DNA of 48,553 nucleotides from Chloroflexota bacterium (GTDB lineage Bacteria > Chloroflexota > Anaerolineae > Anaerolineales > Villigracilaceae): positions 1-48,553 of the forward strand of contig JACRLC010000034.1 of NCBI GenBank assembly GCA_016235425.1. The letters are read 5' to 3'. Position 1 is the first letter of the stretch. Each line of letters opens with the position of its first letter. Shown one piece after another: positions 1-8,074 of this stretch. The notes under the pieces are model-generated. The model did not search any database and was not told the origin of the DNA. It saw nothing but the letters and a program-made list of their open reading frames with translations. The position numbers and the translations under genes were made by a program.

Positions 1-90
1 TGCCAGGTGGTTCGGAGGCAGCGCTTCTCCCAGCTGAATCGTCTGCTTCAAGGTCGCTTCATAATTGGCGGTTCGAAATTTTCGGCTCAT
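1..90 (-). CDS. Transposase N-terminus, cut by window edge
   Basis: The first 30 codons of a minus-strand gene start at the ATG complementary to 88-90 and run off the left edge. The peptide begins MSRKFRTANYEATLKQT and continues to a GEALPPNHLA motif. That Leu-Pro-Pro-x-His-Leu-Ala segment is typical of the DUF772-type N-terminal domain of IS5/IS1182-like DDE transposases. The catalytic part lies outside the window, so family assignment is provisional. The element's terminal inverted repeat should lie to the right of position 90, but I cannot define it from one end. A truncated coding tail follows directly, suggesting insertion into or next to an older gene. Confidence 0.6.
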   Translation of the reverse strand, partial: MSRKFRTANYEATLKQTIQLGEALPPNHLA

Positions 91-128
91 GGTGGAAGTT
101 TATCACCTGTCTCAACCTCGTTCACTCC

Positions 129-314
129 GACAAACTGCTAGAATATTATTTACAGCAGTACAGCAAGGAAAGAGGGTATTTCGATGAATTAGAAGAGATA
201 GGGTTGATTAGTGTATCGGACAGAGAAGATCCTGAAGCCACAGCAGATTTGAATAAGACAGGCCGACAATTTTTGCTTCGAGTGAGGCTTCAACAAAATT
301 CAAGAGATAAATAA
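129..314 (+). pseudogene. C-terminal remnant of an unknown gene beside the IS
   Basis: A frame stays open from before position 90 to a TAA at 312-314 without any plausible start codon. Its last 61 residues (beginning DKLLEYYLQQYSKE) look like real protein: mixed charged helix, no low complexity. The left end runs into the insertion-sequence region, so this is best read as the 3' end of a gene truncated by the element. I do not recognise the family. The left boundary given is only where protein-like composition begins. Confidence 0.35.
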
Positions 315-399
315 CTCAAGGCATTCTCCTCACATCTACATACTATATATCGTGTCAGCATAAGAGCTTGAAATTTTAGCGGAAAACTGGAGTAGAGAA

Positions 400-945
400 A
401 TGGCGAAGAAAATTCAAATCAACCGTGCGCCTGTTCTGACCTTGTGGGCAGTGATTGTCGCAGAGCGACTTGGTTATGACGAAAAGGAAGCTTTGACATT
501 TGGCAAAGCAGTGGCTGGACTCAACGCCCAGTCCAAAGGAAGGCGATTGGGGATCTACGAAGAAAAAAGTGAGGAAGAGAAGAAGAAAGAGGAAGAGAAG
601 AAGAAAGAGCAAAAGCGGAAGGAACCAGCCGATTTAAAGTTTGTCGAATTGCTTGGGCGCGGTGTGCCAGCAACAAAGACATCCAAAGGATTGAGGACTG
701 TTATCAAGGGAGAGGAAATCAGCCCTGAAAGTGTCCAAAAATATTTGGAGCAGAAGTTTGGCGAGGACTTGGACGAAGTCCGCGCGGCGATGGAAAAGTT
801 GGCGAGCGCCTACGCGCAGAAGGAACTCGAAAGCAAGGCTTATGACTTGTATGAAAAATTTCGCCCTGAGATACCAGAGGGAAAGAAAGGCTGGGGTGCG
901 AAAGGTGAACTGGATTTGGATTACGTCCGCGCGCTGGCGGAGTGA
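400..945 (+). CDS. Conserved hypothetical protein with Lys/Glu-rich linker
   Basis: A 181-residue soluble protein in three parts. An N-terminal block (about residues 1-48) contains the motif RAPVLTLWAVIVAERLGYD and an Ala/Gly-rich helix. A highly charged stretch of almost only K and E follows (about 52-75), then a C-terminal block with several helices. There is no signal peptide or membrane segment. The N-terminal pattern recurs in unannotated bacterial proteins as far as I recall, but I cannot name a function. The gene stands alone, between insertion-sequence debris and a palindromic repeat. The ATG at 400 is preceded by a weak purine stretch (agtagaga). Confidence 0.7.
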   Translation: MAKKIQINRAPVLTLWAVIVAERLGYDEKEALTFGKAVAGLNAQSKGRRLGIYEEKSEEEKKKEEEKKKEQKRKEPADLKFVELLGRGVPATKTSKGLRTVIKGEEISPESVQKYLEQKFGEDLDEVRAAMEKLASAYAQKELESKAYDLYEKFRPEIPEGKKGWGAKGELDLDYVRALAE

Positions 946-958
946 AAAGTGATCATTT

Positions 959-1234
959 ATGTCGTTGCGAGCGCTCTTTGCGAAGCAACCCCCAGTTTAA
1001 TGGGTTCACGTATCGAAGAAATTTCCCGATTCTGATGTTTTTTGTGGTTGGGTCGCAAACCGTCCACGAATGTGCCACGAATGCGCGAATGGACGGCTCC
1101 AAATTCGTGAATTCGTGCAATATTCGTGGATGGTTTGGGCAGAACGGCAAGACCACAGACTCCGGCAGAATCAGGAAATTTCCCGATAATAGGAGATTGC
1201 TTCGTCGGGAAGAACGCCCTCCTCGCAACGACAT
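959..1234. repeat. Nested palindromic intergenic repeat
   Basis: This fills the gene-free stretch 946-1270. The outer arms are a perfect 13-bp inverted repeat (atgtcgttgcgag at 959-971, complement at 1222-1234). Further in, GAAGCAA (about 981-987) has its complement near 1197-1203. A 17-bp arm (gaaatttcccgattctg, 1019-1035) pairs with 1164-1180 with one mismatch. The core is rich in attcgtg motifs. The layout resembles non-autonomous palindromic elements; no coding sequence is credible inside it. It lies downstream of both flanking convergent genes, so it could also end transcription. Confidence 0.6.
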
Positions 1235-1270
1235 TGGAACACCAAGCCTGTTTCCAAAAGAGACAGGCTT

Positions 1271-2605
1271 TTACTTCCTAAATCCCACAGTCACCTGCAA
1301 CCCGCCCTCGGATAAATTCCCCGCGGAAATTTTCCCGCCCTGCGCTTCGATGAGCTGCTTCGCGATCGCGAGTCCCAATCCCGTGCCGCCCGTTGACCGC
1401 GCGCGGGATTTGTCTTTGCGCCAGAAGCGGTCGAAGATGTAGGGCAAATCCGCTTCGGGGATGCCTTTGCCATTGTCGTTGACTTTCAGTACGATACCTT
1501 CATTTTCACGCGCAACCGTCAGCCAGACTTTGCCGCCATCGGGAACGTAACGCAAGGCGTTGCCCACCAAATTACTGACGGCCTGCTCCGTGCGCTGCGG
1601 GTCGGCGTGGACGGTCAAATCTTCATCGCTGCGTTCGATGGAGAGGGAAATATTTTTCTCGCGAGCTTCCACATCGAAGATATTGATGACGCGTTTCGCA
1701 AGTTCACCTAAATCGAAGTTGCGTTTCTCGAAATGCAGTTGACGCGTCTCGGCCAGAGTCAGCAGGCGCAAATCGTCGGTGATGCGTTCGAGCAGATAGA
1801 CCGACTCGAGCGCGGGCGAAATTTGATTTGCCTGCGCGGGATAGATTCCATCCACGATGCCTTCGAGGCGGCCGCGAATGACGGAGAGCGGAGTCCGCAA
1901 TTCGTGGGCGATATCGGCGAGCATTTCGCGGCGCTCGCGGTCGCTGCGTTCGAGAGCGGTCGCCATTTCGTTGAAACTGTCGGAGAGGCCGCGCAAATCC
2001 TGCGGGCCGCTGACAGGGATGCGCGTATCGAGTTTGCCATCGGCAACGGAACGCGCCGCGAAGATAACGTCTGCAAGAGGGTTCACAAATCGCCGCATGA
2101 GCATGAACGCGACCACCACCAGAAACATCGCAAGTATCAATGAAATCGCGCTGATGGGAACGAGGATTCCGCTTGCAATGCGCGCGCGAATTTCGATGGG
2201 TATGTTGGTCATCACGAGCGTCCCAATGTTTTTGCCGTTTGCCTGCAAACGAAGCCTGAGGTCGTGCGCGCCAAACTCAAAGATGGAACCAACCGTCGAA
2301 ACGGAAGCCAGCCCACCGTCGAGAATGACGCGGTCCTCTTCGTCGAGCAAAACCGTGTATTCGGGAGGAAATTCATGGTGGTTCTGAAAGACCGCTTCCA
2401 CACCGTCCCAGCTTCCGTGACCGAGATAATATCCTTCGAGGTGCCCAATCAATGGAAAGCGCAGGTAGGCCGTTGGAGAATAATACGTGAGAACATAGGC
2501 GGTGATGAAGAGAAATAAAAACAGCGAGAGAAGCAGGACGCCGACGAAGGCGCGGCCAAGCAGGGATAAAAGACGGAGGCGGATTTGAGCGGTGGAATTA
2601 TCCAT
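1271..2605 (-). CDS. HAMP-domain sensor histidine kinase
   Basis: A 444-residue membrane histidine kinase. Two transmembrane segments (about 15-40 and 145-169) bracket an extracytoplasmic sensor region of about 100 residues. A HAMP linker follows (about 170-222), then a HisKA domain with HELRTP, where H234 is the expected phosphorylation site. The HATPase domain shows an N box (NLVGNALRY), G1 (DNGKGI), F (FDRFWR) and G2 (GGTGLGLA), all intact. It is the last gene of the efflux/two-component operon, after the response regulator, from which it is separated by a hairpin at 2625-2678. By context it senses a substrate or envelope stress connected with the MacAB-like exporter; the signal itself is unknown. 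Confidence 0.93.
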   Translation of the reverse strand: MDNSTAQIRLRLLSLLGRAFVGVLLLSLFLFLFITAYVLTYYSPTAYLRFPLIGHLEGYYLGHGSWDGVEAVFQNHHEFPPEYTVLLDEEDRVILDGGLASVSTVGSIFEFGAHDLRLRLQANGKNIGTLVMTNIPIEIRARIASGILVPISAISLILAMFLVVVAFMLMRRFVNPLADVIFAARSVADGKLDTRIPVSGPQDLRGLSDSFNEMATALERSDRERREMLADIAHELRTPLSVIRGRLEGIVDGIYPAQANQISPALESVYLLERITDDLRLLTLAETRQLHFEKRNFDLGELAKRVINIFDVEAREKNISLSIERSDEDLTVHADPQRTEQAVSNLVGNALRYVPDGGKVWLTVARENEGIVLKVNDNGKGIPEADLPYIFDRFWRKDKSRARSTGGTGLGLAIAKQLIEAQGGKISAGNLSEGGLQVTVGFRK

Positions 2606-2624
2606 GATTTATCCTTCGATAAAC

Positions 2625-2678
2625 CGTCCCGCAGGTTTTCGTGAATCAATTGTGTCGTTCAAAGAAACCTGCGGGACG
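2625..2678. repeat. Palindrome between regulator and kinase genes
   Basis: A perfect 14-bp inverted repeat (cgtcccgcaggttt at 2625-2638, complement at 2665-2678) encloses a 26-base loop. It lies between the response regulator stop and the kinase start, inside an operon, and may dampen read-through. A related but imperfect copy of the same arms (cgtcctgca / tgcgggacg) occurs at 31784-31830, so this is a dispersed repeat family rather than a gene-specific signal. Confidence 0.6.
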
Positions 2679-2683
2679 TTCAT

Positions 2684-3349
2684 TCAATCCTCAAATTTAT
2701 AACCGACGCCATGCACGGTGACAATCAAATCGTCGGGTTCGAGTTTGCGGCGCAGGTTGCGGATGTGCGAATCAATGGCACGCTCATAGCTTTCGAATGC
2801 GACACCATGCGCGGCGTTCAACAATTGCGAACGGGAAAAGATGCGGCCTGGCTGACTCATCAACGCGGCGAGAATTTCGAATTCGGTCGGGGTCAATGTG
2901 ACGGTACGCGTCTTTATCTGGACCTGATAATGGGCGCGGTTCAAAAAGACATCCCCCACCCGAATGACCTCCGCGCTCGAATCCGCGCCGACGCGCCTCA
3001 GCACCACTTTGACACGCGCCACCAATTCACGCGGACTGAACGGTTTGGTGATGTAATCATCCGCACCAAGTTCGAGGCCGATGAGTTTGTCGGTCTCTTC
3101 GACGCGGGCAGTGAGCATGATGATGGGCACATCGCTCTCGCGCCGAAGCGCGCGGGTGACATCGAGGCCGTCCATTTCGGGGAGCATGAGGTCGAGCACG
3201 ATCAGGTCGGGTTTTTCGCGGCGGGCGAGCTGCAAGGCCTGTGCGCCGTCTTTCGCGGTGAGCGCGTCGTACCCTGCCGCTTTGAGATAATCTCGGCAGA
3301 TTTCGACAATCTGGGGTTCATCATCCACGATGAGGATTTTCTTGAGCAT
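2684..3349 (-). CDS. OmpR/PhoB-family response regulator
   Basis: A 221-residue two-domain regulator. The receiver domain opens MLKKILIVDDEPQ, carries the phospho-acceptor D53 in VLDLMLPEMDG and the conserved Lys in ADDYITKPFS. The C-terminal winged helix contains LTPTEFEILAAL and ends with the usual hairpin HGVGYKFED. The open frame extends 17 codons further upstream, but that part reads into a dispersed repeat, so I place the start at the ATG ending at 3349. It pairs with the kinase at 1271-2605 and most likely controls the exporter genes upstream in the same operon. A candidate direct-repeat site lies at 6807-6826. Confidence 0.93.
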   Translation of the reverse strand: MLKKILIVDDEPQIVEICRDYLKAAGYDALTAKDGAQALQLARREKPDLIVLDLMLPEMDGLDVTRALRRESDVPIIMLTARVEETDKLIGLELGADDYITKPFSPRELVARVKVVLRRVGADSSAEVIRVGDVFLNRAHYQVQIKTRTVTLTPTEFEILAALMSQPGRIFSRSQLLNAAHGVAFESYERAIDSHIRNLRRKLEPDDLIVTVHGVGYKFED

Positions 3350-3360
3350 GGGAATATTAT

Positions 3361-3420
3361 AGACGATGGACGACAGACGATAGACCATGTCATCGTCCAT
3401 CGTCCACGGTCTATCGTCTA
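3361..3420. repeat. Dispersed ctatcgtc-type hairpin repeat
   Basis: The sequence is made of near-repeats of agacgatgg / agacgatagacc and their complements. A perfect 12-bp inverted repeat (agacgatagacc at 3375-3386, complement at 3408-3419) forms a hairpin. It fills the gap between permease and regulator genes and just overlaps the permease stop codon at 3418-3420. Confidence 0.55.
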
Positions 3421-4668
3421 TTCGTACCTCAATGCCTCCATCGGATGCAGGCTGGCGGCGCGGTAGGCGGGATAAATGCCGAAGAACAAGCCAATCGCGA
3501 GGGCAAACGTGAATGCCATCAGCACGTTGCTAATCGAGACAATGGACGTAATCAGTCCCAGCACGGTGAAGACCCAGGCAATGCCAACGCCGAGCAAAAT
3601 ACCGATGAGGCCGCCCAGCAGACTCAAAGTCATCGTCTCGATTAGGAACTGCAAAAGGATTTGGTTCTTGCTTGCGCCCACGGCTTTGCGGAGACCGATT
3701 TCCTTCGTCCGCTCGGTGACGGAGACCAGCATGATATTCATGATGCCGATGCCGCCCACGAGCAGGGAAATGGCCGCAATCGCGCCGAGGAAGATGGTCA
3801 ACGTCTGCGTGACGGTATCCATCGTTTTGAGAAAATCCGCCTGGCTGGAGATGTTGAAGTCCGCCTCTTCGCCGGGAGCGATGTCATGCTCGCGGCGCAG
3901 AAGATATTCAGCCTGGCCGATGACCGTGTCCACGGTTTCGGATGAATCCGCGGAGAGCAAAATCACGCTCACGGTCTGCCTGCCGTCCTTGATCGCAGAC
4001 GTGCCAAATAACTTGGAATAACCCGTTTCGAGCGGAATGAGCACCACGTCATCAGGATTATCAATGCCAGAGGAACCTTTTGCCTGCAAGACGCCAACCA
4101 CCTGGAACTTCACGCCATTAATGGATATATCCTTGCCAACAGGGTTGAGATTGCCAAACAAATCATCAGCGGTCTGCGCGCCAAGCACGGCCACGCGCGA
4201 GCGCGAGTCGTTGTCGCTCCCGTTAATGCCGCGTCCGTTTTCGATTTGATAGGAACGAATAGGCAGGTAATCTTCCATCACACCCGTCACGCTGACCTGG
4301 AAACTCTCGCTTCCATATTTGATTTTGTACGAAGACGAGAAGGCGGGCGATATTCCAGACACATTCGAGACAACGCGCTTGTTCAAGGTCTCATAATCGC
4401 TGTAATAAAGAGAACCCACCTGCGCCTGCGTCGAATTGCGAATGGTCATCATCTGGCGGCCCGGCCTGATGGTGATCAGATTTGAGCCGATGCCTTCGAT
4501 GTCGCTGGTAATGCTGGCCGTCGCGCCGTTGCCGATGGCAAGCAGAGCCACCACCGTCGCCACACCGATGACGATGCCCAGCATGGTCAATGCCGAGCGC
4601 ATGGTATTGGCTTTCAAGGCACGCAAGGCGAGTAAAAAGTTTTCAGAGAGCAGCATAATTGATTCCAT
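3418..4668 (-). CDS. MacB-like ABC transporter permease
   Basis: A 416-residue FtsX/MacB-type permease. One N-terminal transmembrane helix (about 26-47, TMLGIVIGVATVVALLAIG) is followed by a large extracytoplasmic domain of about 220 residues. Three C-terminal helices come next, with the family signature SVTERTKEIGLRKAVGA between the first two. It ends in the usual HPMEALRYE motif. The four-helix topology is that of MacB permeases, which act with a periplasmic adaptor and a separate or fused ATPase. Here the ATPase is the next gene upstream. A second in-frame ATG is four codons in (4656), and neither start has an ideal ribosome-binding site. The gene is separated from the ATPase by a G/C-rich hairpin repeat. 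Confidence 0.92.
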   Translation of the reverse strand: MESIMLLSENFLLALRALKANTMRSALTMLGIVIGVATVVALLAIGNGATASITSDIEGIGSNLITIRPGRQMMTIRNSTQAQVGSLYYSDYETLNKRVVSNVSGISPAFSSSYKIKYGSESFQVSVTGVMEDYLPIRSYQIENGRGINGSDNDSRSRVAVLGAQTADDLFGNLNPVGKDISINGVKFQVVGVLQAKGSSGIDNPDDVVLIPLETGYSKLFGTSAIKDGRQTVSVILLSADSSETVDTVIGQAEYLLRREHDIAPGEEADFNISSQADFLKTMDTVTQTLTIFLGAIAAISLLVGGIGIMNIMLVSVTERTKEIGLRKAVGASKNQILLQFLIETMTLSLLGGLIGILLGVGIAWVFTVLGLITSIVSISNVLMAFTFALAIGLFFGIYPAYRAASLHPMEALRYE

Positions 4669-4670
4669 TC

Positions 4671-4743
4671 TCCCTCATCCCCAACCCTTCCCCCAAAGGG
4701 GGAAGGGAGTCCCCTCTCCCTTCGGGAGAGGGTTAGGGTGAGG
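4671..4743. repeat. G/C-rich double hairpin repeat
   Basis: Two adjacent hairpins: cccttccccc / gggggaaggg, then ctctccc ttcg ggagag. They are flanked by ccctcatcc at the left and ggtgagggc at the right. It sits between the ATPase and permease genes of one operon, so it probably causes partial attenuation or protects mRNA. The sequence has the look of a widely dispersed bacterial palindrome. Confidence 0.6.
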
Positions 4744-4750
4744 GCAAGCC

Positions 4751-5470
4751 TTAGTGTTCTTCATCCCTCGCCGCCCCCGCCTTAATCGGACTAGGGTTTT
4801 TCTCATCCGACACGATATGCCCGTCAGAGAGACGGATAATGCGGTCAGTATGGCGCGCCACGTATGAGTCGTGCGTCACCAAAATGACCGTCTGCCCGTT
4901 GTCGCGGTGCAGGCTTTGAAAGAGGGACATGATTTCCACACCCGTCTTGCTGTCCAGCGCGCCTGTCGGCTCATCGGCCAAAATGATGGATGGCTCATTG
5001 ACCAGCGCGCGCGCAATCGCCACGCGTTGCTGCTGTCCGCCCGAAAGCTCGTTGGGATTGTGATCCATGCGGGCGCCGAGTCCGACGCGCTCCAGCGCTT
5101 TCTTCGCGCGCTCGGTCCGTTCTTTCATGGTCGCGCCTGCGTACAACTGCGGCAGCATCACATTTTCCAATGCGCTCGTTCTCGCAAGCAAATTGAATTG
5201 CTGAAATACGAAGCCTATCTTTCGTCCGCGCACCTGGGCAAGTTCGCTTTCGTTCAGGCTTTCCACAGGCTCACCGTCCAACACATACCTGCCATCCGTC
5301 GGCACATCGAGGCAGCCAATGATGGACATCAACGTGGTCTTGCCCGAACCCGACGGCCCCATGATGGCGACCATCTCGCCTTCGTTGATGGTGAAACTCG
5401 CTCCATCCAGCGCGCGCACTTCGTTTTCGCCCATCGTAAAAACTTTGGAAAGGTTTTCCGCAACGATCAT
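4751..5470 (-). CDS. ABC transporter ATP-binding protein, MacB/LolD type
   Basis: A 239-residue ATPase. It has Walker [10 protein letters not shown], a Q-loop in [11 protein letters not shown], the signature [15 protein letters not shown], Walker [14 protein letters not shown] and the switch His in VTHD. The GALDS form after Walker B and the start [11 protein letters not shown] are typical of the MacB/LolD/FtsE group. The frame is open 29 codons further upstream into the adaptor gene, but the ATG ending at 5470 lies seven bases after the adaptor stop and gives normal family length. It energises the permease at 3418-4668. Confidence 0.94.
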   Translation of the reverse strand: MIVAENLSKVFTMGENEVRALDGASFTINEGEMVAIMGPSGSGKTTLMSIIGCLDVPTDGRYVLDGEPVESLNESELAQVRGRKIGFVFQQFNLLARTSALENVMLPQLYAGATMKERTERAKKALERVGLGARMDHNPNELSGGQQQRVAIARALVNEPSIILADEPTGALDSKTGVEIMSLFQSLHRDNGQTVILVTHDSYVARHTDRIIRLSDGHIVSDEKNPSPIKAGAARDEEH

Positions 5471-5477
5471 GGCGCAC

Positions 5478-6758
5478 CTAGTTTCCGCCGAACGGGCCGG
5501 GCATATCAAGGTTTGAATCTTGCGCCACCGAAAGCTGGTCGCCTTCCCGCAAGTCACCCGTCACCACCACGCGCTCATCCACGATTGCGCCGCTGACCAC
5601 GTCCACGCGGCGGGTCGTCCCATCGGCATTCACCACCATCACGTATTCACCCTGCGAGTCGTTTTTGATTGCGGCCAACGGCACAGCCAGCGCGCTCGCC
5701 GCGTCGCTGACCTGAATGGTTACGTCTACGGTTGCGCCGAGCAGGATTTGTTCTTCGGTTTCATCCAAACCAATCAGGACGGTATATTTCACAAGCCCGG
5801 AGATTTCCTCGCCAACCGGATTAATCGCCATCACTTCACCCGTCAAACCAACAGGCAGCGCATCCATCGTAACCTGAACCTGATCTCCCAATTTGACATT
5901 CGCGATATCCGATTCATCCACCTGCACCTCGACGAACAGTTGCGTCGAATCCGCGAGATTGACCGCGAACTCGCCCGCAATCACCACATCCCCTTTTTGA
6001 TGTTCGACCCACAGCACTTCGCCATCGAACGGAGCAATGATGCTCATCGAATTGACGGTTGCCTGCGCCGCATCCACTTTGGCTTGCGCGGCAATGACGT
6101 CGTCAGAATTGGGACCGTCCTTCAAACGATCATACGTGCGCTGGGCTTCTTCCAACTCGGCCTTTTTCAAAGCCAGGTCATTATCTGCTTCGATAAGCAT
6201 GTCTTCGGTGGCAGGCCCTTTATAAGATTGGACACGATAATCATATTTCCAGCCATTCGGTGTTTTCCGCATATAGACTTTGGAATCTGTCAGCGGAATC
6301 CTGTCCTCGTTCTCCAAATATTTGCGATAGCTGAGAGCGCTATCGTAGGCCTCCTGGGCATCCCTCAAATCAATGACTGCCTGCGCGCGGTCGGTGTCTG
6401 AGGCGAGTAAATCCTCCAGATTTTTTTGAGCAGTTACCAGGTCCGCTTGAGCCGAGGCGATGCTGGCAGAAGTGCTGGACGGTTGAAGAGTCAACAGCAC
6501 ATCGCCCGCTTTAACTTTATCGCCAGGTTCGACGTTTACTTCCTCCACAATACCGCCCGTCTTCCAATCCAGGCTCGCAAACGGACGGGCTTCGAGTGAG
6601 CCGGCCGCTTCCACTACTTCGGCCACGTCAACCGTTGTCACAACGTCATATTGCACTTCCGAGGAGGCATTTACATTGCGAAATGCCTGCGCAGCAACCA
6701 CCACCGCCAACAGCGCCACCACGCCGCCAATCATCCATTTGGATTTTAAAAATTTCAT
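5478..6758 (-). CDS. HlyD/MacA-family efflux adaptor
   Basis: A 426-residue membrane-fusion protein. One N-terminal membrane anchor (about 9-26) is followed by a split biotinyl-lipoyl-like fold: GGIVEEVNVEPGDKVKAGDVL near residue 75 and APFDGEVLWVEHQKGDVV near 245. These halves are interrupted by an alpha-helical hairpin rich in Ala, Glu and Gln. Beta-barrel and membrane-proximal domains follow (VQVTMDALP, TVDVTIQV). Within the hairpin is a non-helical insertion with several Tyr residues (about 140-175). The start at 6758 is supported by aaaaggag six bases upstream. It is the first gene of the operon; the rest of a tripartite channel is not encoded here. Confidence 0.9.
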   Translation of the reverse strand: MKFLKSKWMIGGVVALLAVVVAAQAFRNVNASSEVQYDVVTTVDVAEVVEAAGSLEARPFASLDWKTGGIVEEVNVEPGDKVKAGDVLLTLQPSSTSASIASAQADLVTAQKNLEDLLASDTDRAQAVIDLRDAQEAYDSALSYRKYLENEDRIPLTDSKVYMRKTPNGWKYDYRVQSYKGPATEDMLIEADNDLALKKAELEEAQRTYDRLKDGPNSDDVIAAQAKVDAAQATVNSMSIIAPFDGEVLWVEHQKGDVVIAGEFAVNLADSTQLFVEVQVDESDIANVKLGDQVQVTMDALPVGLTGEVMAINPVGEEISGLVKYTVLIGLDETEEQILLGATVDVTIQVSDAASALAVPLAAIKNDSQGEYVMVVNADGTTRRVDVVSGAIVDERVVVTGDLREGDQLSVAQDSNLDMPGPFGGN

Positions 6759-6806
6759 TTCGATTCTCCTTTTGCTTTTTGTTTCAGTCACAGGATACCG
6801 GTCAAA

Positions 6807-6826
6807 TGTGCAGAATTTGTGCAGAA
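6807..6826 (-). promoter_or_regulatory. Tandem 9-bp direct repeats upstream of the efflux operon
   Basis: Two copies of TTCTGCACA (minus-strand reading) start 11 bases apart, about 50-70 bases before the adaptor start codon. OmpR-family regulators typically bind direct repeats with one-helical-turn spacing, and such a regulator is encoded in this same operon. A TTGACC sequence follows at 6800-6805. Autoregulation is inference. Confidence 0.45.
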
Positions 6827-6865
6827 ACGCGGGAGAGATGTGGAGGGATTCTTGAGTAAAATATT

Positions 6866-6916
6866 GCCACTGAATCACAGACACAAAAAACTCTGTGCTC
6901 TCTGTGACTCCGTGGC
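6866..6916. repeat. Imperfect palindrome before clpS
   Basis: Arms gccactgaatcacaga (6866-6881) and tctgtgactccgtggc (6901-6916) match at 14 of 16 positions. The loop contains acacaaaaaactctgtgct. This has the form of a dispersed intergenic repeat and ends six bases before the clpS ATG, so it probably forms part of that gene's leader. Confidence 0.5.
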
Positions 6917-6922
6917 TAAATC

Positions 6923-7228
6923 ATGAATCTTCAAACCACCCCCGAAATCGAGATCATCGAAGAAGCCGAGACCGAGCTCGAGCCGCTCTACCGCGTCATC
7001 ATCCACAACGACGATGTCACGCCGATGGATTTTGTCGTCAATGTGCTGACTTCCATTTTCTTCCTCAGCCAGCCGGATGCAATCGAAGTGATGTTCACCG
7101 CGCATTATTCAGGCGCGGCCTACGTGCAAACGCTTCCCAAGTCCGAAGCCGAGAAACGCATCGGCAAAGCGCACTTCGCCGCGGGGCTGGAAGGTTATCC
7201 CCTGCATTTTTCGATGGAGCGCGAATAG
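6923..7228 (+). CDS. clpS: ClpS-like protease adaptor
   Basis: A 101-residue protein matching the ClpS fold. An acidic, flexible N-terminal tail (about 1-22) comes before the core LYRVIIHNDDVTPMDFVV, in which the N-D-D and T-P-M residues form the N-degron pocket. The second part has A-x-x-V-M-F-x-A-H, then GAAYV. ClpS delivers N-end-rule substrates to ClpA/ClpC with ClpP. No Clp ATPase or protease gene is nearby, so it acts with partners encoded elsewhere. Function assignment is by family. Confidence 0.88.
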   Translation: MNLQTTPEIEIIEEAETELEPLYRVIIHNDDVTPMDFVVNVLTSIFFLSQPDAIEVMFTAHYSGAAYVQTLPKSEAEKRIGKAHFAAGLEGYPLHFSMERE

Positions 7229-7242
7229 CCGCATCCCTTTCA

Positions 7243-7397
7243 CTGGTGATTACCCACATCTTTTACGCCCGCCAATTTCAGAGAAAAAAAGCAAAACCTC
7301 AGCCGCGGATTTCACGAATTTTCGCGAATTGGTTTTAAAAATCCGTGTGAATTAGCGAAATTCGCGGCAGAATGCTCTGCTTGTGGGTAATCACCAA
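7243..7397. mobile_element. 155-bp MITE-like element with target duplication
   Basis: Perfect 15-bp terminal inverted repeats (tggtgattacccaca at 7244-7258, complement at 7382-7396) bound a non-coding A/T-rich core. The core contains ccgcggattt and its partial complements. The 8-bp sequence ccctttca is present directly at both sides (7235-7242 and 7398-7405), as expected for a target-site duplication. There is no transposase, so it would be mobilised in trans. A diverged relative of its core lies at 30340-30470. Confidence 0.72.
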
Positions 7398-7408
7398 CCC
7401 TTTCATTA

Positions 7409-7437
7409 TTGCACGCGCCCCAAAAATAAGATATAGT
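7409..7437 (+). promoter_or_regulatory. Sigma-70-type promoter for the lipid gene trio
   Basis: TTGCAC (7409-7414) and TATAGT (7432-7437) are separated by 17 bases, about 40 bases before the methyltransferase ATG. The -35 box begins only a few bases past the MITE's right target duplication. Confidence 0.55.
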
Positions 7438-7477
7438 AGCCAAACTTAATTCACTACAATCGGAGAAATCACTTCAC

Positions 7478-8074
7478 ATGGCAGGCATGACTCGCGGTAA
7501 AGGACTGCTCGAACCCATGCTCGCGGACTTCCGCGCGCAGAGAGCAAACAAACTAATCCCCACACATCTTCGCAAGGGACGCATCCTCGACATCGGTTGC
7601 GGTTCCTATCCATATTTCCTGGCACACACATCCTTTGAAGAAAAATTTGCAATAGACCAGATCCCCCTCCCGCAACAAACCGCGGCAGACTTGAAGATCG
7701 AATCCTTCACGCTCGATCTCGAACAGAAACCCAAACTTCCATTCGAAGATAATTTCTTTGAATCGGTCACACTCCTGGCGGTCGTCGAACATCTCGATCC
7801 CTCGTTGATGGCGATGCTCTTCAAGGAAATCTATCGCGTGCTCAAACCCGGCGGCATGGTCATCCTCACCACGCCCGCGGCCTGGTCTGACGGCCTGCTC
7901 AAATTCATGGCGCGCATCAGCCTCGTCAGTGCGGAGGAAATCCACGAGCACGCCTACGCCTACACACTTCCCCTGCTTGGCTGGTACTTCGGCCAGGCCG
8001 GTTTTGAAATGACAAAAACCAAATTCGGCTATTTCGAATTCATGCTCAACATGTGGGCTACCGCGCAAAAGTAG
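7478..8074 (+). CDS. Class I SAM-dependent methyltransferase
   Basis: A 198-residue Rossmann-fold methyltransferase. Motif I is RILDIGCGSYPYFL (about residues 35-48), followed by an acidic residue after the second strand (FAIDQI). The segment PFEDNFFESVTLLAVVEHLDP and VLKPGGMVILTTP correspond to later motifs of the Methyltransf_11/25 type. There is no membrane segment. Its stop codon overlaps the likely start of the acyltransferase gene (TAGTG), so the two are probably translationally coupled. The substrate is unknown; the neighbours suggest a lipid or glycolipid precursor. Confidence 0.85.
   Translation: MAGMTRGKGLLEPMLADFRAQRANKLIPTHLRKGRILDIGCGSYPYFLAHTSFEEKFAIDQIPLPQQTAADLKIESFTLDLEQKPKLPFEDNFFESVTLLAVVEHLDPSLMAMLFKEIYRVLKPGGMVILTTPAAWSDGLLKFMARISLVSAEEIHEHAYAYTLPLLGWYFGQAGFEMTKTKFGYFEFMLNMWATAQK

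Noticed and set aside
942-1442. Open frames over the palindromic repeat
   Set aside because: They translate repeat sequence; both strands are open because of the palindrome.
2711-3466. Long plus-strand frame opposite the response regulator
   Set aside because: It is the antisense of a clear receiver/winged-helix gene, His/Asp-rich as such shadows are, with no family pattern.
5520-6401. 293-codon plus-strand frame opposite the HlyD adaptor
   Set aside because: Antisense of a well-supported gene; composition rich in His, Arg and Ile, no motif.
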